Positions 25,021 through 36,079 of a stretch of 64,000 bases of DNA are shown here, in pieces. Positions within the stretch are counted from its first letter, which is position 1. Each line of letters starts with the position of its first letter. The stretch covers positions 4,650,001 through 4,714,000 of the forward strand of contig OU452224.1 in NCBI GenBank assembly GCA_911728455.2, written 5' to 3'. The notes under the pieces were generated by a model, which saw only the letters and a list, made by a program, of their open reading frames with translations, searched no databases and had not been told where the DNA came from. Position numbers and translations under genes: made by a program. The DNA is from Marthasterias glacialis (lineage: Eukaryota > Echinodermata > Asteroidea > Forcipulatida > Asteriidae).

Positions 25021-27279
25021 GCATTAAACCTTATTGTTGCTATTGACAATACTCACAATTCAAACACATTTTTACAGCACAGTAAATTTATTATTTATTT
25101 ACATTGGGCTAAAGAAACATGTAAGAAATAATGTTATCACAGTGCTATCGTTTCGAGATAAGTTGTTTATGTATTTGTGATTGTATGAGTTAGTCAAAAC
25201 AAACATACATAATTTTTTTTTTACCACTGAACAAACTCTGAAAGGGATGGGGTGATCCTATGAGCCATCCGTTCTGGTCCAAATAGTAGCAGGTATGATT
25301 ATATTCCCCTCCCAAGAATTATGCCCATATTGGTCCCCTCAGATGGACTACCATTCTCTTGGATGAACTTTGACACAATGACGCTGACGTTACTCAAGTC
25401 TTGCAATGAGTTAATAACTGTCACCATATTTCTGAAGACAGTGTCGATGTTAGTGCTTGCTTTATGGTCAGTACATCTTCAATGCTTGACAAGAAAGTGT
25501 GTTGATATCCAGTGTGCCAATCGCAACATGTATTGAAGTGTATGTAGAAACAGCGTTAAAGCCCCCATTAAAATATAGTGTTGAGTTATTTGTATGATAA
25601 AATAAACCAGAGAGTGCGAAAAGAAAAGCAGTAGTGGTGTGCGGTCCATGGCCCGTTTTAGTGAAAGTGAAACTTTTTCAAAATTGTTTAGATGCTCTCT
25701 GGTTCATTCTATGACTTTTCAGAAGCATTTCAAACATTGTTTTTAACCATTTTTAAAAAAGCATTTTCTTTATTTGCTCTTCGATCAGTTACTCTTTTTT
25801 AGTCGGTGAAAATAAGGAGGGGGCATGCAACCTCTGCACCCACGCCTAACCACCCCTGATAATGAATGTTATATTCAGACATAAAACAAACTAATTTGAG
25901 TCATTTAGACAATGAGATTTTGGGTAATTTTTGGTCACCGGTGGACTTTGAAAAGGTTGGTTTCAAAAGGTTCTGCAAAGCAACTGTGTCTATTGTTTTG
26001 TAAAAGCAGAGTATTTTATTTCATATGTTTTAAAACTCATCTTATTCTGCCTTTTAGCTGTACATATTCTGATGTTATTGTTAACTAACTTGTAGTGGAC
26101 ACCGCCACTGTCGACAGGCCATTTTCTTCCTCATGGTAATGATCATGAATGTCTTGATGACATAGTCGGGCAGAAAGCTAGCTGCTAGTATAGTTGAGCT
26201 CCTTTGTGTTGATAATATTGAACTCACTTTAATAAAAAAAAACATCAACAAAAAGTGGCAATACAGATACTGCAAACAAAGGTGGGAGTCATAGTCTGGG
26301 GTTTGGTGGTAAAAGAATAAAACAAAACCTGAAGAGTAGGTAGCATGTCTCTACTTAGTTATAATCGAGGCCTATACACCTTGTCACCAATTAAACCATT
26401 TCATCTCTTGGCATCAATGCTTGACAAGAAACAATGCTGATATCTGGTCATGCTCAGTTTGTATTGTGTTGTACATTTCTAGCAAGCATTTTACACTTAA
26501 CTTACCAGCAAGCATGAAGCCTTTGGGGCATCAGGTCCGGGGCCTGCTTTATGGGTCCCAGAAAATTTGAAAACATAGATGCGCCCTGTTGCAATATTGA
26601 ACTTAAGAGGCCTCTTACACATTTTTTTTTATCCATTTATAAAATACGAAATTTGCTTTTTGCTCTACAATTCAAGTAAGGGGAAGGGGGAAGAAATCAG
26701 TCAGTAAAAGTAATTACAAATGTGCCCCCTATATCCCTTACTGGGGCATGTGAGTGCAAGCCTTGGATAATCATCTTAGATTCATGCACCCTTTATGCGG
26801 GTCATTATTTTTTTATCCTCCATGAACCAGGTTCAATCTTTGATGGGACTAGGAGTAGGAGTTTTCATTCTGCTTGTCCGCTAGTATGTGTATTTGCCAA
26901 ACATTAATGTGTAAAGGGTTGTCTCCAACCAAACTTGTCTATTTTTTGCATTGAGTAGAGCCAAAAATAGAACCCAAAATCTCAGAGCATTAATTGACAA
27001 AACAAAATAAAAATCACCATTCAAATGGCAGTTCTTGGAATAAAAGTTATAACATTCATTCTTTTCACACCAAATGCTGTTTATATATTTTAAAGCATGT
27101 TAATTTTAAAGGGCATCCAAAAAGTCAAGGGACACTCTAAAAGTATGTGGGGGACATTTCCCCCCCCCCACCTCCCTCACTGATTGACACCCCTTCCAAC
27201 CATCAACACTTCCAGCATGTTACATCGGACAGTATTAACTAGAGGTTGTCTCAACCTGCACCTTTCTTTCATCATGTTA
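25021..27279. other. Non-coding, AT-rich; two weak dispersed-repeat remnants
   Basis: No gene can be supported. Two remnants of one dispersed family are visible: 25640-25790 (ggtccatggcccg, gatgctctctggttcattct) and 26520-26680 (caggtccggggcctgc, tcccagaaaatttgaaaac). Both match, in the same order, the better-preserved copy at about 40480-40600 (tctggggcctgctcaagggc, gggaaaatttgagg, ctctctgttgcattctgg). A C-run lies at about 27161-27170. Confidence 0.5.
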
Positions 27280-27281
27280 GT

Positions 27282-27515
27282 CTTGGTGCAAGATGTTGTT
27301 GTTCATCACTCGACTATCGTGATTCTCCCTCCCAACGTGTCAAGCATACACAAACCATCGAACAATAACAGACGCTGTTCCATCTATGCCTATGTGACCA
27401 ACTGACTGGTTCTTGGTGAACGGCCTCTATTGGTGGAATTGCCCGCCGTGTATGTAGTGTTGAGTGTGCATGGTTTTACTGACAACAACGTAAGAACGTC
27501 TTGCACCAAGACTAC
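27282..27515. repeat. Short inverted-repeat (fold-back) segment
   Basis: AGTCTTGGTGCAAGA near 27285 is perfectly complemented by TCTTGCACCAAGACT near 27500. The match extends inward with gaps (gatgttgttgt against acaacaacg). The span is about 235 bp. It could be a small MITE; no target duplication was recognised. Confidence 0.5.
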
Positions 27516-29236
27516 CATCCTGTAAGTAAAGTTCTTATACAAAACTTCAAGGCAAAGGGAGATATGTGCAAAAAACTTGAAATCAGGAGAAAACCTGAAA
27601 AATTACTGGCTTGCATTCAGACCACAAGTTGGATTTATACCATTTGTTTGTACTGGATATGTGAGCACTGGACCTTTAAATTGGTTAAACAATCTATTAT
27701 GCTACTCCCCTTATACTGATCAATCGTGACCACCAATAATGCACGTCCAAATATTCAACAAGAGTCTAACATGTCAAAATCCCATCACATTAATTACAAA
27801 AGCTTTGTTGCACATTTTGTACATTCCACAGTGCCTTGCTCAATGACCAAGGAGTGGAGGGGTGGAAGGATGCACTTGTCCATCCACACGAGCACTGTTG
27901 ATGGACACCTGCTAAAGTGGGTGGGGCTTAATGCATTGGTCTTTAGGTAGATGGTAATTGTTACTTTTACCATAGAAGTCCCAGGTATATCCTGGGGGAT
28001 AAAGTTACAATGACTGAAGAACGACAGCTCAGATTGGCTGTTGGCACACAGCAAGTTGCCAAGGATCGTTAAAATTTGCTTCCAACTGTTTCCTTGTATT
28101 TTAATTATTATACAGACATGCATCCGCAGTAAAAAAATAAAAGGTAAAACCACAATAACAGGGGTAGGCTAAGCAAGGCCTTTTGATTTCCACTTCGCTC
28201 GGCTGAGAAACCAAAACAAGGAAATCAGCTGATCAGCTGAAAAATTGCAAGCCTCATAATACAATGTTGTCCACTGAATCCATTAAGTTGATCCAACGGA
28301 TTCAGTGTGAAACCTTTGCCAATTAATAGGGTATAATAAAGTGCAAAAATTGTTGCACAGATGTGCATTTTTAGTACCAGCATCAAGTTGAGTCTTCCTG
28401 AATTTCCAGTCTGCAAACTTGAATGGACGGGTTGAATAAACTGATCATTGAGCCCCTCCCATTAAAGCACTGTCCTTCATGGCAATCATACAGGTAATGA
28501 AGCATCCAAAGTGGCAGCAGCTTGGATTGTGCTGGGAGAATACATTTCTACACTGACATAATATTTTGTTGGTTACATACTGTTTTGAGGTTGAAGTGCA
28601 CTAAGTCTGCCAGCAGCTTCCACAGTTCCTTAGGGAGATGAATAGCATAGCACTCCATGTCTGCCGAAGAGATGGTTTGAATCCATCATGTGACCTGCTG
28701 TCTGATGGTCACACTCATGGATTCGACCTAGAGTAAATATGGGAAATAAATTGATTAAGTCTAGGCAAATGTTAAAATAACAGCGACAATTTAAAATTCA
28801 AACTTAAAGTTAAGCCCTTATTTTATCATACAATTTAAATGCACAGAAAACAAAGTGAGAGCAGCTTCATTGAGAAGCTTGCTCATTGATCTGTCTTTAA
28901 TCCTCCATATTTAACCCCAGTTTTATCTGATTCTGATTATATTTTACCCCCAACTACATGCATTATGTTTGAGTTGGAGCCAGTACATCCCATATCCACC
29001 AAGTCCAAATGAATCTATACTTTAGTCATTTGTACTCGATCAGAAATGAGACACAAATGATTGAAACATAATACCAGTCTTTACACCAAGATGCTTTACC
29101 TACACATATAGCTCACCATTACTACAAATTGTTGTGGTCACAGAGCATTGTAAAAATGTTTTCATTTGTATTTAATAAAGAGTAGAGAGACAAAGTCTTA
29201 GGGTTACAGTACATGTACATACCAATGTGCATGCCG
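27516..29236. other. Non-coding; only small palindromes seen
   Basis: No gene found. There is a perfect 16-bp palindrome TCAGCTGATCAGCTGA at 28225-28240, and a 10-bp inverted pair CACTGAATCC / GGATTCAGTG at 28272-28307 with a 16-base loop. Open frames in this stretch are short and show no family motif. Confidence 0.4.
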
Positions 29237-29492
29237 CATTGACATCACTACCTGGAAAGACAAGGCAATTTGCTGCTCACATTGGAAGCAGATCATCTGC
29301 AATGGCACAGCAGTTTTTGGAGGATGCTCGTATTGCTGCAGCCTTACAGACTCGTCAATGACGCCATGCTGCTTCTCCACAAGTAGAAGTTGCAGACCCT
29401 ACTCTGGTGTGTAGTGGATGTGGAAGTGTTTGTTGCACCCTCATTGGCCTTCACTCACATCAGAAGGGATGTCAAAGGAGATGAGGCTTCCC
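29237..29492 (+). pseudogene. Fossil C-terminal fragment of a LINE ORF2 (CCHC zinc finger)
   Basis: Two adjoining frames carry a typical LINE ORF2 tail. The first (from 29238) reads IDITTWKDKA then SHWKQIICNG, like the 'TWE..A.DRS.WR....G' segment of many ORF2 C-termini. The frame then shifts by about 29302, and the second reads MAQQFLEDARIAAALQTRQ, a TGA, and then from 29404 LVCSGCGSVCCTLIGLHSHQ followed by KGCQ, a Cys-Cys-His-Cys finger of the 'CxxC...IGLxSHxxxC' type. One frameshift and at least one stop make it dead. It is a different fragment from the LINE at 21.6 kb, whose preserved part ends elsewhere. Confidence 0.65.
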
Positions 29493-31426
29493 TGGTCGAC
29501 ATCGACTGCCTGCCACGACAATGACAACATACCTATGTAAATAATCTCTCTAATGCACTGTAGTTGTGGTTCTGAAAAAATTGATGGTGTAACTACTCAA
29601 AAATTCAATCCATCTACTCTCTGATGCTTTTTCAAAGTATAAATTTAACTTTATAATGAAAATTCTGAGTGCACGACTTGAAGTATGAAAGTGATCATAT
29701 TACTTGCAAGAGAATTACAATATACTGTCGGAGAATATTCTCCCTTCCTATCCTCTGTAAAACCCTTCGGAGTAGCTAAATACTTGGAGCAGCATTTCTC
29801 TTGAGCATCCAAAGGTTACTTAATTGAGCTGACAATAATTACCATATTCATTCACGGGGAAAAGAAAAATATTGCTGGAAGACCATAAATTGTGATGATC
29901 AGCACATTTTTCTTTGTGTGTAACTTTCCTACACAAAACAGAGCCTGGAAAACATTCAGTTTAAGCTAAGTGCTTTCAACTTTTGGCAAGATTGTACTTG
30001 CAGTACAGCAAATTTGGCCAACTTTCCCATAGATCAATCTGATGTTGCAAAAACACTTGTTGTGTGGTAAAGACAGTCCTTGTCCAGAGCTGACATAGTA
30101 GTCGTGTACAGCAAGCACACTTAAAGATTCCACCCAATGTTTTATGGGTTGTATTACAACGGCTATTTCAGATTCGCATATTTGGCAGGCATTAGCACCC
30201 TTCCTTCTGTCCACTCTCCCCTCTTCAACCCCTCTCCCCCACCCTATTTTTTATATGCCACTAATCAAATTCACCTAGAGATAGGCCTAGCGCCTACTTT
30301 CAGTAGACAAGTGAGGGAATCTAAAGTACCGTAAGTCTTACATCTATTTTGTCTCATCTTTTGATGCTGCCTCGAGTTGGTATCCATCACACATCACAGG
30401 TGTACATGTCAGGTTGAATCAGTGACCTGTTTTCTTTTCACATGACCCCCTTTGCAACATCCACATCTTTGTCTCGTAATTGTGAAGTTGTCTTGTAATC
30501 TAATCTCTGATGAAAAATAACACAAATAAAACTAATGGGGGTTACATTGCAAACACTGGGGAGTTCAATTGAATCTTTTGCTAGCGAATGGGGGCGTGTA
30601 ACATCTGAAGACTGCAATCCAGATGAAGTGAACTAAAACATTACACTATTTAGTTACTTTGGCTGGGGGTTCAAATCTTTGGTAAAAATATTTTGCATTA
30701 GTTATACTCACTCAAATGTTGCTCTTACTCCTCAGCAGAAAGGTTGTGGCGTGAAGCAATCTACAAGCACTATTTTAAATTAAAACTCTGGAAAAGAAAC
30801 CACCTAGTGACAACATTTCACGGTATCATTCTGGACTCAACACGGAACAGAGCCTTATTGCTGTAGTTCCTTTGACTCAAGAGGGCGCTATAAGCTCGTG
30901 TGCCAGATGGCCAAAAGTTTATAATAGTTATAATATTGCCCGCCAAAATCTGTTCAGGTATGAGAGGTCGTTACAGCTACTAGGCTAACAACAGAAACGA
31001 TATGCCTCCCTTGGTGACCGCTTTTCGTTCTAGAAAACCAGAAAAGGGAATCTCTAATTGTTGATACATTGTCGTTTTCTTTACCCAAAGTGTTTTTCTA
31101 GTCTTGTTACATGAGCTCTACCGACATTATAACTCAAAACTTTAAAATATTTTTCCTCGACCAGTGATTTATGGGAATAATACTACCGACCTTTCAAAGG
31201 AAGGCAGAACAGTGATACGACATGGGAAAATTGGGGTGGTAAGAAACAACTATTCTAAGTTAAAGGAAAATAGCATTCGTTTTCAAGAGTCAATTCTATC
31301 CCAAACTTTAAAGGACACCACTCAACAAGTCCGTAAATCACTGTCTATTACTTATTTGTATCCCTCTTTTGTAAAACATAATAATGAAAATAAAAATAGC
31401 CTAATGATACAAATTTTGAAAACGTG

Positions 31427-31457
<31 letters not shown>

Positions 31458-31720
31458 TGTGTGTATGGGGGGGGGGGTGAGAGAGGCACCCCAAATTTTT
31501 ACAATGGACACGAATTTGTAAGACAAAATATCATACAATTTAAAAATGCTAACACACACAAACAAATCACAGAGTATTTAAAACCGTTTATAACTAAACA
31601 CAAAATAAATTGCAGTTCTATAAAAATCTGCAGAGGTCACACTTTTTTAGTTAAGGATTATGGGAAAAGATCTCATTTACATAAAATCTGCCTATGTAGT
31701 GCTAAGCAGACGAGATCTGT
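29493..31720. other. Non-coding stretch
   Basis: No gene supported. AT-rich sequence with a GCGCCCTCT-type motif (AGAGGGCGC) at about 30890. The microsatellite near 31424 is listed separately. Confidence 0.4.
31424..31479 (+). repeat. (GT)n microsatellite followed by a G-run
   Basis: About 20 GT units with one AT interruption, then tatg and a run of about ten G. It lies inside a long open frame (31164-31784) and partly creates it. Confidence 0.95.
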
Positions 31721-31731
31721 TGTGTTTCGAT

Positions 31732-31739
31732 ATGCAAAT
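31732..31739 (+). promoter_or_regulatory. Octamer-like ATGCAAAT upstream of a candidate first exon
   Basis: A perfect POU-factor octamer, ATGCAAAT, lies 64 bp upstream of the candidate start codon at 31803, with a CRE-like cgcgtgac nearby (about 31779). An 8-bp match is weak evidence alone; the position is what makes it worth noting. Confidence 0.3.
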
Positions 31740-31802
31740 AATAGAAATAATGGGAATTCGGTTGTCGTCACACAACCCGCGTGACACATAAACTGAGAAA
31801 AG

Positions 31803-31833
31803 ATGGCGGCAATGCAATCCAACCAAACAAAAG
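31803..31833 (+). CDS. Candidate first coding exon (MAAMQSNQTK)
   Basis: ATG in a good context (aaagATGG: A at -3, G at +4) opens MAAMQSNQTK plus one base of the next codon, then a near-consensus donor AAAG|GTAAGG at 31834. The exon ends in phase 1. Both downstream acceptors that look usable start with two bases to complete a codon. TTCACAG at 34592 gives Gly, then AIETEWTFVGNV and a stop at 34700. TTATTCCAG at 37702 gives Asp, then GIHMEAKQRDVNAF and a stop at 37810. Either join would yield a protein of about 46 residues. I do not recognise the product. The first partner lies inside a transposon-like composite, which favours the second. Short open exons of this kind also arise by chance. Confidence 0.4.
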
Positions 31834-32364
31834 GTAAGGAGATGATTTTTGATTCAAAACCTGTATATTATCAGCCCACAGAACATGAAAACACGTAGGA
31901 ATTTAACTTGTAGTATTCAAACTTCAACTGAGCCCATTTTACCCGGTAAATCTTGGCTACAAAAGCCAAACAATTTCCCTTTTGGTGGAAACTTCCCGAG
32001 GCCTAGGCATGGCGAAAAAATTGCCTCATTGTACATTGTGGTTAGGTGAGCACACTCTTTCCCAACCAACATTTATTTTATACTGACTCAAGGAAATACT
32101 ACAGACAAATGTCAAGGTATTGTAACTTATGAATACAATAACATTTAAATGGAGCCAGCATATCAGTCCGGGAAAACTCCAGATACGGCAACCTTGCCGT
32201 ATACAGCAACTACGGCAAATACAGTCGTAGGGTTATCATAGGAAAACAACTGAATTACCTGGGTTTTTTTTATTTGTTTTGTGACACCAAGTCATTGCTA
32301 ATGTGGGAAGGGTAATCTGGGATGTGTGCACCATGGTTGGGTAGTGTAGTGGTACTCCTAGAAC

Positions 32365-32403
32365 TATGAGGTTCGTTCCGCTATCGTCTCGACGAACCTC
32401 ATA
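32365..32403. other. 12-bp perfect hairpin
   Basis: TATGAGGTTCGT (32365-32376) pairs with ACGAACCTCATA (32392-32403) around a 15-base loop. It is just inside the left end of the 3.7-kb composite. Its role is unknown. Confidence 0.7.
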
Positions 32404-32502
32404 CTCATAGAGTGACATGTACAAAATACTATTTGAAACTTTCTGCCCTTCACGTTTACATGGCTACAGTTCTTTTTTGAAATCAGATCTCGTCAAAACT
32501 AG

Positions 32503-33453
32503 GCTCTATGTTAGACCCAGTAACTGGGGCGCTGTACTCTTTTTTTTTAATTTTGACATTGTCGGTCGTACTAGCGCCCCAGAAAAGTATGTGTAAGTTG
32601 GTTTGAAAAGCTGTTATGGCGAAGAGGATTTAAAACACCTCTAAAAAAGTGGCCAAAATTACGACAAAAACTCAACAGAATTGCTGGAAAATCGCCAATG
32701 GAATATTCTCAGGATATAAAAGATGAAATAGAATGCATTTAATTGTACTTACGATCACTTTTTGTCCTCCAAATCGATGATTTTTTAGCCCACTAAAACC
32801 ACTCAAAATGCAACCATCAAAATCGCCATTTTACTACTGCTAGTCATGCGATACTCAACGACTGTTTTCTTACATGTTTATATGTCGTATTAACACTACG
32901 AGATTGCGTGTTTGCTAATGCCCTGACTTGCACATTGTCTTGTGCAGTCGATGCAGGATACCAGCTGTACAGCATGCGCGCTCGGCCAATCATGACCAAA
33001 AGGAACTTTCAGTAGCCACCGGGGGTCGTTGCACTACATAGCTGGTATCCTGCGTTGACTGCACAAGACAATGTGCAAGTCGGAGCATCAGCGAAACAGT
33101 CGTTGAATATCGCAGTGTCAGTAGTAAAATGGCGATTGTAACGGCTGCATTTGAGTGGTTTTAGTGGGCTACAAAATCATCGATTTGGAGGACAGAAAGT
33201 GATCGTAAGTACAACTAAATGCATTCTATTTCATCTTTGATATCTTGAGAAGCCAGTAGGCAATTTTCCAGCAATTCTGTTGAGTTTTTGTTGTAATTTT
33301 GGCCACTTTTTTAGAGGTGTTTTAAATCCTCTTCGCCATAACAGCTTTTCAAACCAACTTACACATACTTTTCTGGGGCGCTAGTACGACCGACAATGTC
33401 AAAATTTTTAAAAAAGGAGTACAGCACCCCAGTTACTGGGTCTAGCTCTATGT
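32503..33453. mobile_element. Fold-back DNA element with 9-bp target duplication (Mutator-like?)
   Basis: Element 32512-33444 (933 bp), flanked by a perfect 9-bp duplication GCTCTATGT (32503-32511 and 33445-33453). It consists almost entirely of two long inverted arms, about 32512-32973 and 33043-33444, around a spacer of roughly 70 bp. Termini read TAGACCCAGTAACTGGGG and its complement. The arms differ by scattered substitutions and an extra segment of roughly 50 bp in the left arm (around 32870-32920). No ORF encodes a transposase. Long arms with a 9-bp duplication are typical of non-autonomous Mutator-like (MULE) elements; the superfamily is an inference. Confidence 0.85.
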
Positions 33454-34592
33454 GTTCTTTCAACTCTCATCGAGCGTTGCACGGGTCCAGAAAATCCACT
33501 CCACAAACTAAAAGTTGTTAACAAGTGATAAATTCTTACCGTAATTCAGATCCCATTCAAACAGTATTGCAACAAATATGGCGACCGGAGTTGCAAAAAT
33601 AACTGGTATGCTGGTATGCGGTGCGCTGGTCCTATGGGCTGGTTCTGCGTTCCAGTTAATTTTTTTTTTATTTTTTACTGCAAACATTAATGAAAAACAG
33701 AACTCTAAATAACATATGCAACTCGATCTGTATTGCAAAGCAGGGCTCATTAACAAAATCTTTGTCTTTTGTATTTGATAAAGAAAGTTACAACTGTGAT
33801 GATACAAACTTAAATAGGTTTAAATTTAATAGTAATTTCGCTTCAAGTGTCAACAGGATTTATTTGGTGTGTGAATGATTGTACAGAAAATCTACTTTAC
33901 ACTTTTTTTTTATTCAACTTACAAATAGTATTTTATTTAGTACAGCAGGAGAATTGTACACTTAAAAAACAAATACAAAAACTTGAAGTTACCTTATCAA
34001 AATGTTGTCCTTTATTAAAATACTACGGTCAAACTTACCGCAAAAATGATGCTGAGGCTACGTTTATGGATCGATAGCAAGACCAGAAAAGTTTCCATAT
34101 CCGACTGCCATATTCTAAGGGATTTTTTGTTTTTTTTATTGATATTGGGCTTTAATTTCCCTTTTCCAAAAGTCCTCTCCAGGAATTGGTAGCTAAACGC
34201 AAATTATTGAACTTTTAAAAGGAAAAACCAAGCGGCCATTTCAGCGCGCGGTCGGAACTTTCGCGCATTCATGCTCAAAGGAACTAGAATGGCGTTTAGC
34301 GAGTAGCATCGTCAATCCCTAACGTACACGTGAAAATGGCTTATTTTTCATAATTTAGACACTTTGTAATCGTTCAAAGTGCCCGTTTTTCTTTGTATAT
34401 AATATGTCAACCTTGCAGGATAGGTAAGGAAATAATTTGACTCAATGAGGAGAGATAAAGTGGCAGCCGCATACAGCATTTTTGCCCTTTGTACACTGTG
34501 TCTTCACCTTTTCTTTTCCTTTTCCACGTCGACCTGAAGCCTATTTCTCTATGAAAACTAGGAGTCAGGCATTTACTTACTTTGATTCACAG
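33445..34592. other. Non-coding stretch inside the composite
   Basis: AT-rich sequence. A moderately CpG-rich patch lies at 34225-34335 (ggccatttcagcgcgcggtcgg, aactttcgcgc). Nothing else is supported. Confidence 0.4.
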
Positions 34593-34702
34593 GTGCAATA
34601 GAAACTGAATGGACTTTTGTGGGTAACGTTGGCACTGATTTAAGTTCCCAGCGCTTCCACAGCCATTCCCGCAAAAAGACGCGTCAAGAATTTGTAAAGT
34701 AG
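34593..34702 (+). CDS. Candidate terminal exon, 35 codons
   Basis: The acceptor tttgattcacAG at 34591-34592 is followed by GT, then an open frame AIETEWTFVGNVGTDL, SSQRFHSHSRKKTRQEFVK and TAG at 34700-34702. A strongly AT-rich, 3'UTR-like stretch with attaaa follows. The phase fits the candidate exon at 31803. Against it, the exon lies within the 3.7-kb composite, so the frame may be transposon sequence or chance. A weak internal donor (GTAAAG at 34694) could extend the transcript instead of ending it. Confidence 0.25.
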
Positions 34703-35039
34703 AAGTTATTTTAAAAATACAAATTGTTAAAATGTTTTTGATTGTAATATTCAAAAATTATATTATTTGTGATTTTTAATTATTTCACTTTATTAAACTA
34801 TCTTAATGTTTAAAATTTTTTTTAATGAAACATACGGTATAACAATTACTTTGATCGAGGATGGTTTCTTGAACATGGAGTCACGTATTAATCGTCCGAT
34901 GGGCTAGAGTGTTGGATTTAAACGGTCATTTGCATGAAATTGCACAGATAGGATTTTGAAGTGCACAGATAGAAATTTGAGTTTTATAGTTTTCACCTTT
35001 CCAAAAATTCATATTTCGCTTCCCTTTTTCAGAGTTGTA

Positions 35040-35232
35040 GTCGAGTCACCTGTGTCGAGTCTGAGTCCGAGTCTCAAGTCACTTGGGTCCAGTCCGAGTC
35101 TGAGTCCCAAGTCAATTGGTCCAAGTCCAAGTCTGAGTCCGAGGCATGAGTCACTTGGGTCGAGTCCGAGTCTGAGTCTCAAGTCACTTGGTCCAAGTCC
35201 GAGTCCGAGTCATGAGTCACTTGGTTCGAAAA
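35040..35232 (+). repeat. GAGTC-rich minisatellite
   Basis: Imperfect tandem copies of a 33-39 bp unit built on cacttgggtc-cgagtccgagtctgagt, starting near 35080, 35113, 35152, 35185 and 35217, preceded by shorter GAGTC runs. The same motif returns in the same orientation at 35600-35735 and, in a shorter form, at 41738-41806. It gives a Ser/Pro-rich open frame by periodicity only. Confidence 0.85.
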
Positions 35233-35599
35233 CTTAAACCTGTTCACTTAGATGACTTTAAGGATCACTAGTGATTTCAAACCAGGCATTCCCATTTCCC
35301 TGGTAATATACATCAAGCAGTGGCTATGGTGTTTAATACTGCCAGAATACCAGCGTTAACATTGGTGTGGTAAACAATAATGCTTTTACAGATATACGTC
35401 CGTGTAGCGTTCACATGCCATGTGGCCATATCTACAGAGTAATCACAGACGCTATTACTTACAACATCATAAGACACTGTACTTCAACAGCTACCGCGTA
35501 AACGTCCGCCTACCCTATCCGTTGGGTGAATGACGCGTGACGATCGGATTATCAGAATTGTACTTTAATCATTAAAAAAAATAATAATAATTCAGGGAA
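35233..35599. other. Unique spacer between two GAGTC blocks
   Basis: About 365 bp without a recognisable feature. The two GAGTC blocks may be the internal repeats of one dispersed element. Confidence 0.35.
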
Positions 35600-35737
35600 A
35601 ATACGTGACTCCTGAGTCATGAGTCCTCGGGGTCAAGTCCGAGTCATGACAGTCGAGTCTGAGTCCGAGTCTTTTGCCGACGTGACTTGAGTCAAGTCCG
35701 AGTCACCAAAATTGTGACTCGAGACAACTCGAGTCCT
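35600..35737 (+). repeat. Second GAGTC-rich block
   Basis: Repeated gagtc/gagtccgagtc/gactcgag motifs (cctgagtcatgagtcc, gtcgagtctgagtccgagtc, ttgagtcaagtccgagtc), directly next to the hairpin-rich right end of the 3.7-kb composite. Confidence 0.8.
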
Positions 35738-36079
35738 CTGCACTTTTTTTGATTGAATCGAAGAGTTGCCGAGTACGGCAACCTTGAGGTTGCCGTACAG
35801 AGCAATGTTGCCATGTACTGCAACCAACAGTTGATGTACATGGCAACGTTGCCGTATCTGGAGTTTTCCCGGACTGATATAGGACAAAAGTGAAGCAAAC
35901 GAGGAATGCTTTTATACTTTTCCCTATAGACAGTACACATACATGTATAGCAATGATTACAGACACACACAACTCAAAGGCAGAAAAATGAGACTAGGCA
36001 TACCAGGATTATAGCAACTATAATAAGATCATACCATAGTAAATTAATATATTACTTTAGTAACATGGCAAATATGCAA

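Larger units (their letters stand above)
32160..35880. mobile_element. 3.7-kb segment bounded by 29-bp perfect terminal inverted repeats
   Basis: The left end at 32164 begins CAGTCCGGGAAAACTCC and continues AGATACGGCAAC. The right end is its exact reverse complement over 29 bases, ending at 35876. ATAT flanks both sides (32160-32163 and 35877-35880), a possible 4-bp target duplication. Each end is followed inward by further palindromes (TACGGCAA/TTGCCGTA on the left; TACGGCAACCT/AGGTTGCCGTA and GTTGCCATGTAC/GTACATGGCAAC on the right). Inside lie a nested fold-back element, GAGTC minisatellites and a short ORF, but no transposase. The alternative is two separate small elements in opposite orientation. 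The superfamily is not assigned; a 4-bp duplication would fit Sola-type elements. Confidence 0.5.

Noticed and set aside
31164-31784. 206-codon frame on the + strand
   Set aside because: It has no ATG at its start and runs through a (GT)n microsatellite and G-run (a Cys-Val repeat and Gly run). No domain is seen; likely chance.
34956-35237. Ser/Pro-rich frame SPSLSPKS repeats
   Set aside because: It is a translation of the GAGTC minisatellite, which also occurs elsewhere in other contexts.
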